Shown piece after piece: positions 62,779-64,000 of a DNA stretch of 64,000 nucleotides (position 1 is the stretch's first letter; each line of letters opens with the position of its first letter). A model generated the notes under the pieces. The model saw only the letters and a program-made list of their open reading frames with translations. It had not been told where the DNA came from and made no database searches. This DNA comes from Shewanella aestuarii. Its GTDB lineage: Bacteria > Pseudomonadota > Gammaproteobacteria > Enterobacterales > Shewanellaceae. The translations under genes and the position numbers were made by a program. Where the stretch lies: the NCBI RefSeq assembly GCF_011765625.1, contig NZ_CP050313.1, positions 2,972,501 to 3,036,500 on the forward strand, read 5' to 3'.

Positions 62779-63228
62779 ATGCCGCAAACTTTGTTTTACC
62801 TTATGCCTGATAATCATAATCAAATAAGCGCATTAGATGCCGTCAATCTGGCTGCTTGCCGACTAGCAGAGCAGCATTATAGAGAACAAAAGCAGGTGTA
62901 TATTCATTGTCAAAGCAAGCAACATGCCTACCAGATTGACGAATTATTATGGCAATTCGAGCCAAGATTATTTGTGCCGCACAATCTTAAAGGTGAAGGC
63001 CCGACCACAGGAGCCCCTGTTGAAATTGGCTTTGATACCCTTGGCCCCAATAAAAGTCGCCAAGTTCTGATTAATCTTGCAGACCAAGTGCCTCAATTTG
63101 CGGTAAACTTGCCTCATATTATCGATTTTGTGGCTAATGATGAAACGCTTAAGCGAGTCGCCAGACAACGCTATCGTCAATATCAGACTCTGGGTTGCCA
63201 AGTTGCCACCCAAGCATTAGCCGAATAA
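62779..63228 (+). CDS. holC: DNA polymerase III chi subunit
   Basis: 149 residues. Chi-type motifs: ACRLAEQHYREQKQVYIHCQSKQHAYQIDELLWQFEPRLFVPHNL, and QVLINLADQVPQFAVNLPHIIDFV, as in HolC. It links the clamp loader to single-stranded DNA-binding protein during replication. It sits between pepA and valS, its conserved place in gammaproteobacteria. Confidence 0.93.
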   Translation: MPQTLFYLMPDNHNQISALDAVNLAACRLAEQHYREQKQVYIHCQSKQHAYQIDELLWQFEPRLFVPHNLKGEGPTTGAPVEIGFDTLGPNKSRQVLINLADQVPQFAVNLPHIIDFVANDETLKRVARQRYRQYQTLGCQVATQALAE

Positions 63229-63260
63229 ACACTTAATTTAGATTGAGATAAAACGATCCC

Positions 63261-64000
63261 ATGGAAAAAACATACGATCCTAAGTCTATTGAACAAGCTC
63301 TATACCAAAACTGGGAAGAGCAAGGTTACTTCAAGCCACACGGTGATGAATCACAAGGCAATTACTGCATCATGATCCCGCCGCCAAATGTGACAGGTAG
63401 CCTGCACATGGGCCATGCTTTCCAAGATACTATCATGGACACCTTGACCCGCTACCAACGCATGAAAGGTAAAAATACCTTATGGCAAGTGGGCACTGAC
63501 CACGCTGGTATTGCAACTCAAATGTTGGTTGAACGTAAGCTTGAAGCAGAAGAAGGCAAAACTCGCCACGACTTAGGCCGTGACGCCTTTATGGACAAAG
63601 TGTGGGAATGGAAAGCGCAGTCTGGCGGTACCATTACCAAACAGCTTCGTCGTATGGGTGCCTCTGTTGATTGGGACCGTGAACGTTTTACCATGGACGA
63701 AGGCTTGTCTAAAGCCGTTCAAGAAGTCTTTGTTCGTTTATATGACGATGAATTAATATATCGCGGCAAACGATTAGTTAACTGGGATCCTAAACTGCAT
63801 ACGGCAATTTCAGATCTAGAAGTTGAAAACAAAGAAAAACAAGGCCACATGTGGCACTTCCGCTACCCATTAGCAGAAGGTGCATTAACGGCTGATGGTA
63901 AAGACTATTTAGAAGTTGCCACTACTCGTCCTGAAACCATGTTAGGCGACAGTGCTGTTGCTGTGCATCCTGATGATGAACGCTATCAGTCATTAATTGG
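63261..64000 (+). CDS. valS: Valyl-tRNA synthetase (N-terminal part, runs off window)
   Basis: Starts ATG at 63261 ([20 protein letters not shown]), 32 bp after holC, and is open to the window end (about 246 codons of roughly 950). The class I synthetase signature HMGH is in [15 protein letters not shown], followed by [19 protein letters not shown] and the start of the editing domain ([20 protein letters not shown]). It charges tRNA-Val and edits mischarged threonine. Confidence 0.97.
   Translation, partial: MEKTYDPKSIEQALYQNWEEQGYFKPHGDESQGNYCIMIPPPNVTGSLHMGHAFQDTIMDTLTRYQRMKGKNTLWQVGTDHAGIATQMLVERKLEAEEGKTRHDLGRDAFMDKVWEWKAQSGGTITKQLRRMGASVDWDRERFTMDEGLSKAVQEVFVRLYDDELIYRGKRLVNWDPKLHTAISDLEVENKEKQGHMWHFRYPLAEGALTADGKDYLEVATTRPETMLGDSAVAVHPDDERYQSLI

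Overview
The window looks like chromosomal DNA of a marine gammaproteobacterium, most probably Shewanella. The evidence is the nrfA and nnrS pair, the lptG-lptF/pepA/holC/valS block, the dnaK-dnaJ/carAB/dapB/fklB block, two adjacent bacterioferritins, a TorF-type porin, and small families I associate with Shewanella and Vibrio (DUF3634, DUF2960, DUF2913). Assignment is from gene content and protein resemblance only; no rRNA or tRNA gene was seen.

Layout. 1-3.7 kb: an amine or beta-alanine catabolic cluster (divergent PuuC-like aldehyde dehydrogenase, omega-aminotransferase, CoA-acylating semialdehyde dehydrogenase, cupin). 3.8-8.5 kb: TorF-type porin, proBA (proB frameshifted) and an NCS2 purine permease. 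8.8-11.5 kb: an accessory patch with one AbiJ/HEPN-type defence gene bracketed by an integron-like GTTAGCTG/CAGCTAAC pair, two diverged copies of an interspersed repeat, and a self-contained small transcription unit (promoter, about 160-nt structured leader, 30-codon ORF, terminator) that I could not identify. 11.5-17 kb: M17 peptidase, pepD, SOS-controlled dinB, and two bacterioferritins with Fur- and FNR-like sites. 17.1-18.1 kb: a complete IS982-family element with a 6-bp target duplication. 18.2-30 kb: carBA, dapB, fklB, an M48 lipoprotein, an RNA helicase, dnaJ and dnaK with a textbook sigma-32 promoter.

32-45 kb holds what looks like a photo-oxidative stress regulon: an NTF2-like/SDR/FAD-oxidoreductase/DUF1365 operon, a cfa-type methyltransferase/DUF2878/chalcone-isomerase-like/DUF3833 operon, and a DUF523-DUF1722/photolyase operon. 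The three transcription units each carry TGA(A/T)C-N17-CGTA in front of the first gene, a shared candidate extracytoplasmic-function sigma promoter, although no sigma/ChrR pair is in the window. An nnrS-nrfA operon with an NsrR-like site sits between them. 45-64 kb is mostly housekeeping and small hypothetical genes: DUF4442, DUF418 (frameshifted), DUF1294, a membrane-anchored FKBP, a secreted catalase-like protein, two divergent M24 peptidases, an RNA helicase, a DsrE-like protein, a GNAT, an RDD protein, a repeat-bearing CigR-like protein, lptFG, pepA, holC and the start of valS.

Three genes (proB, DUF368, DUF418) are each broken by one missing base in a homopolymer, and restoring one base repairs each. 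This pattern suggests sequencing or assembly error at least as much as true decay.
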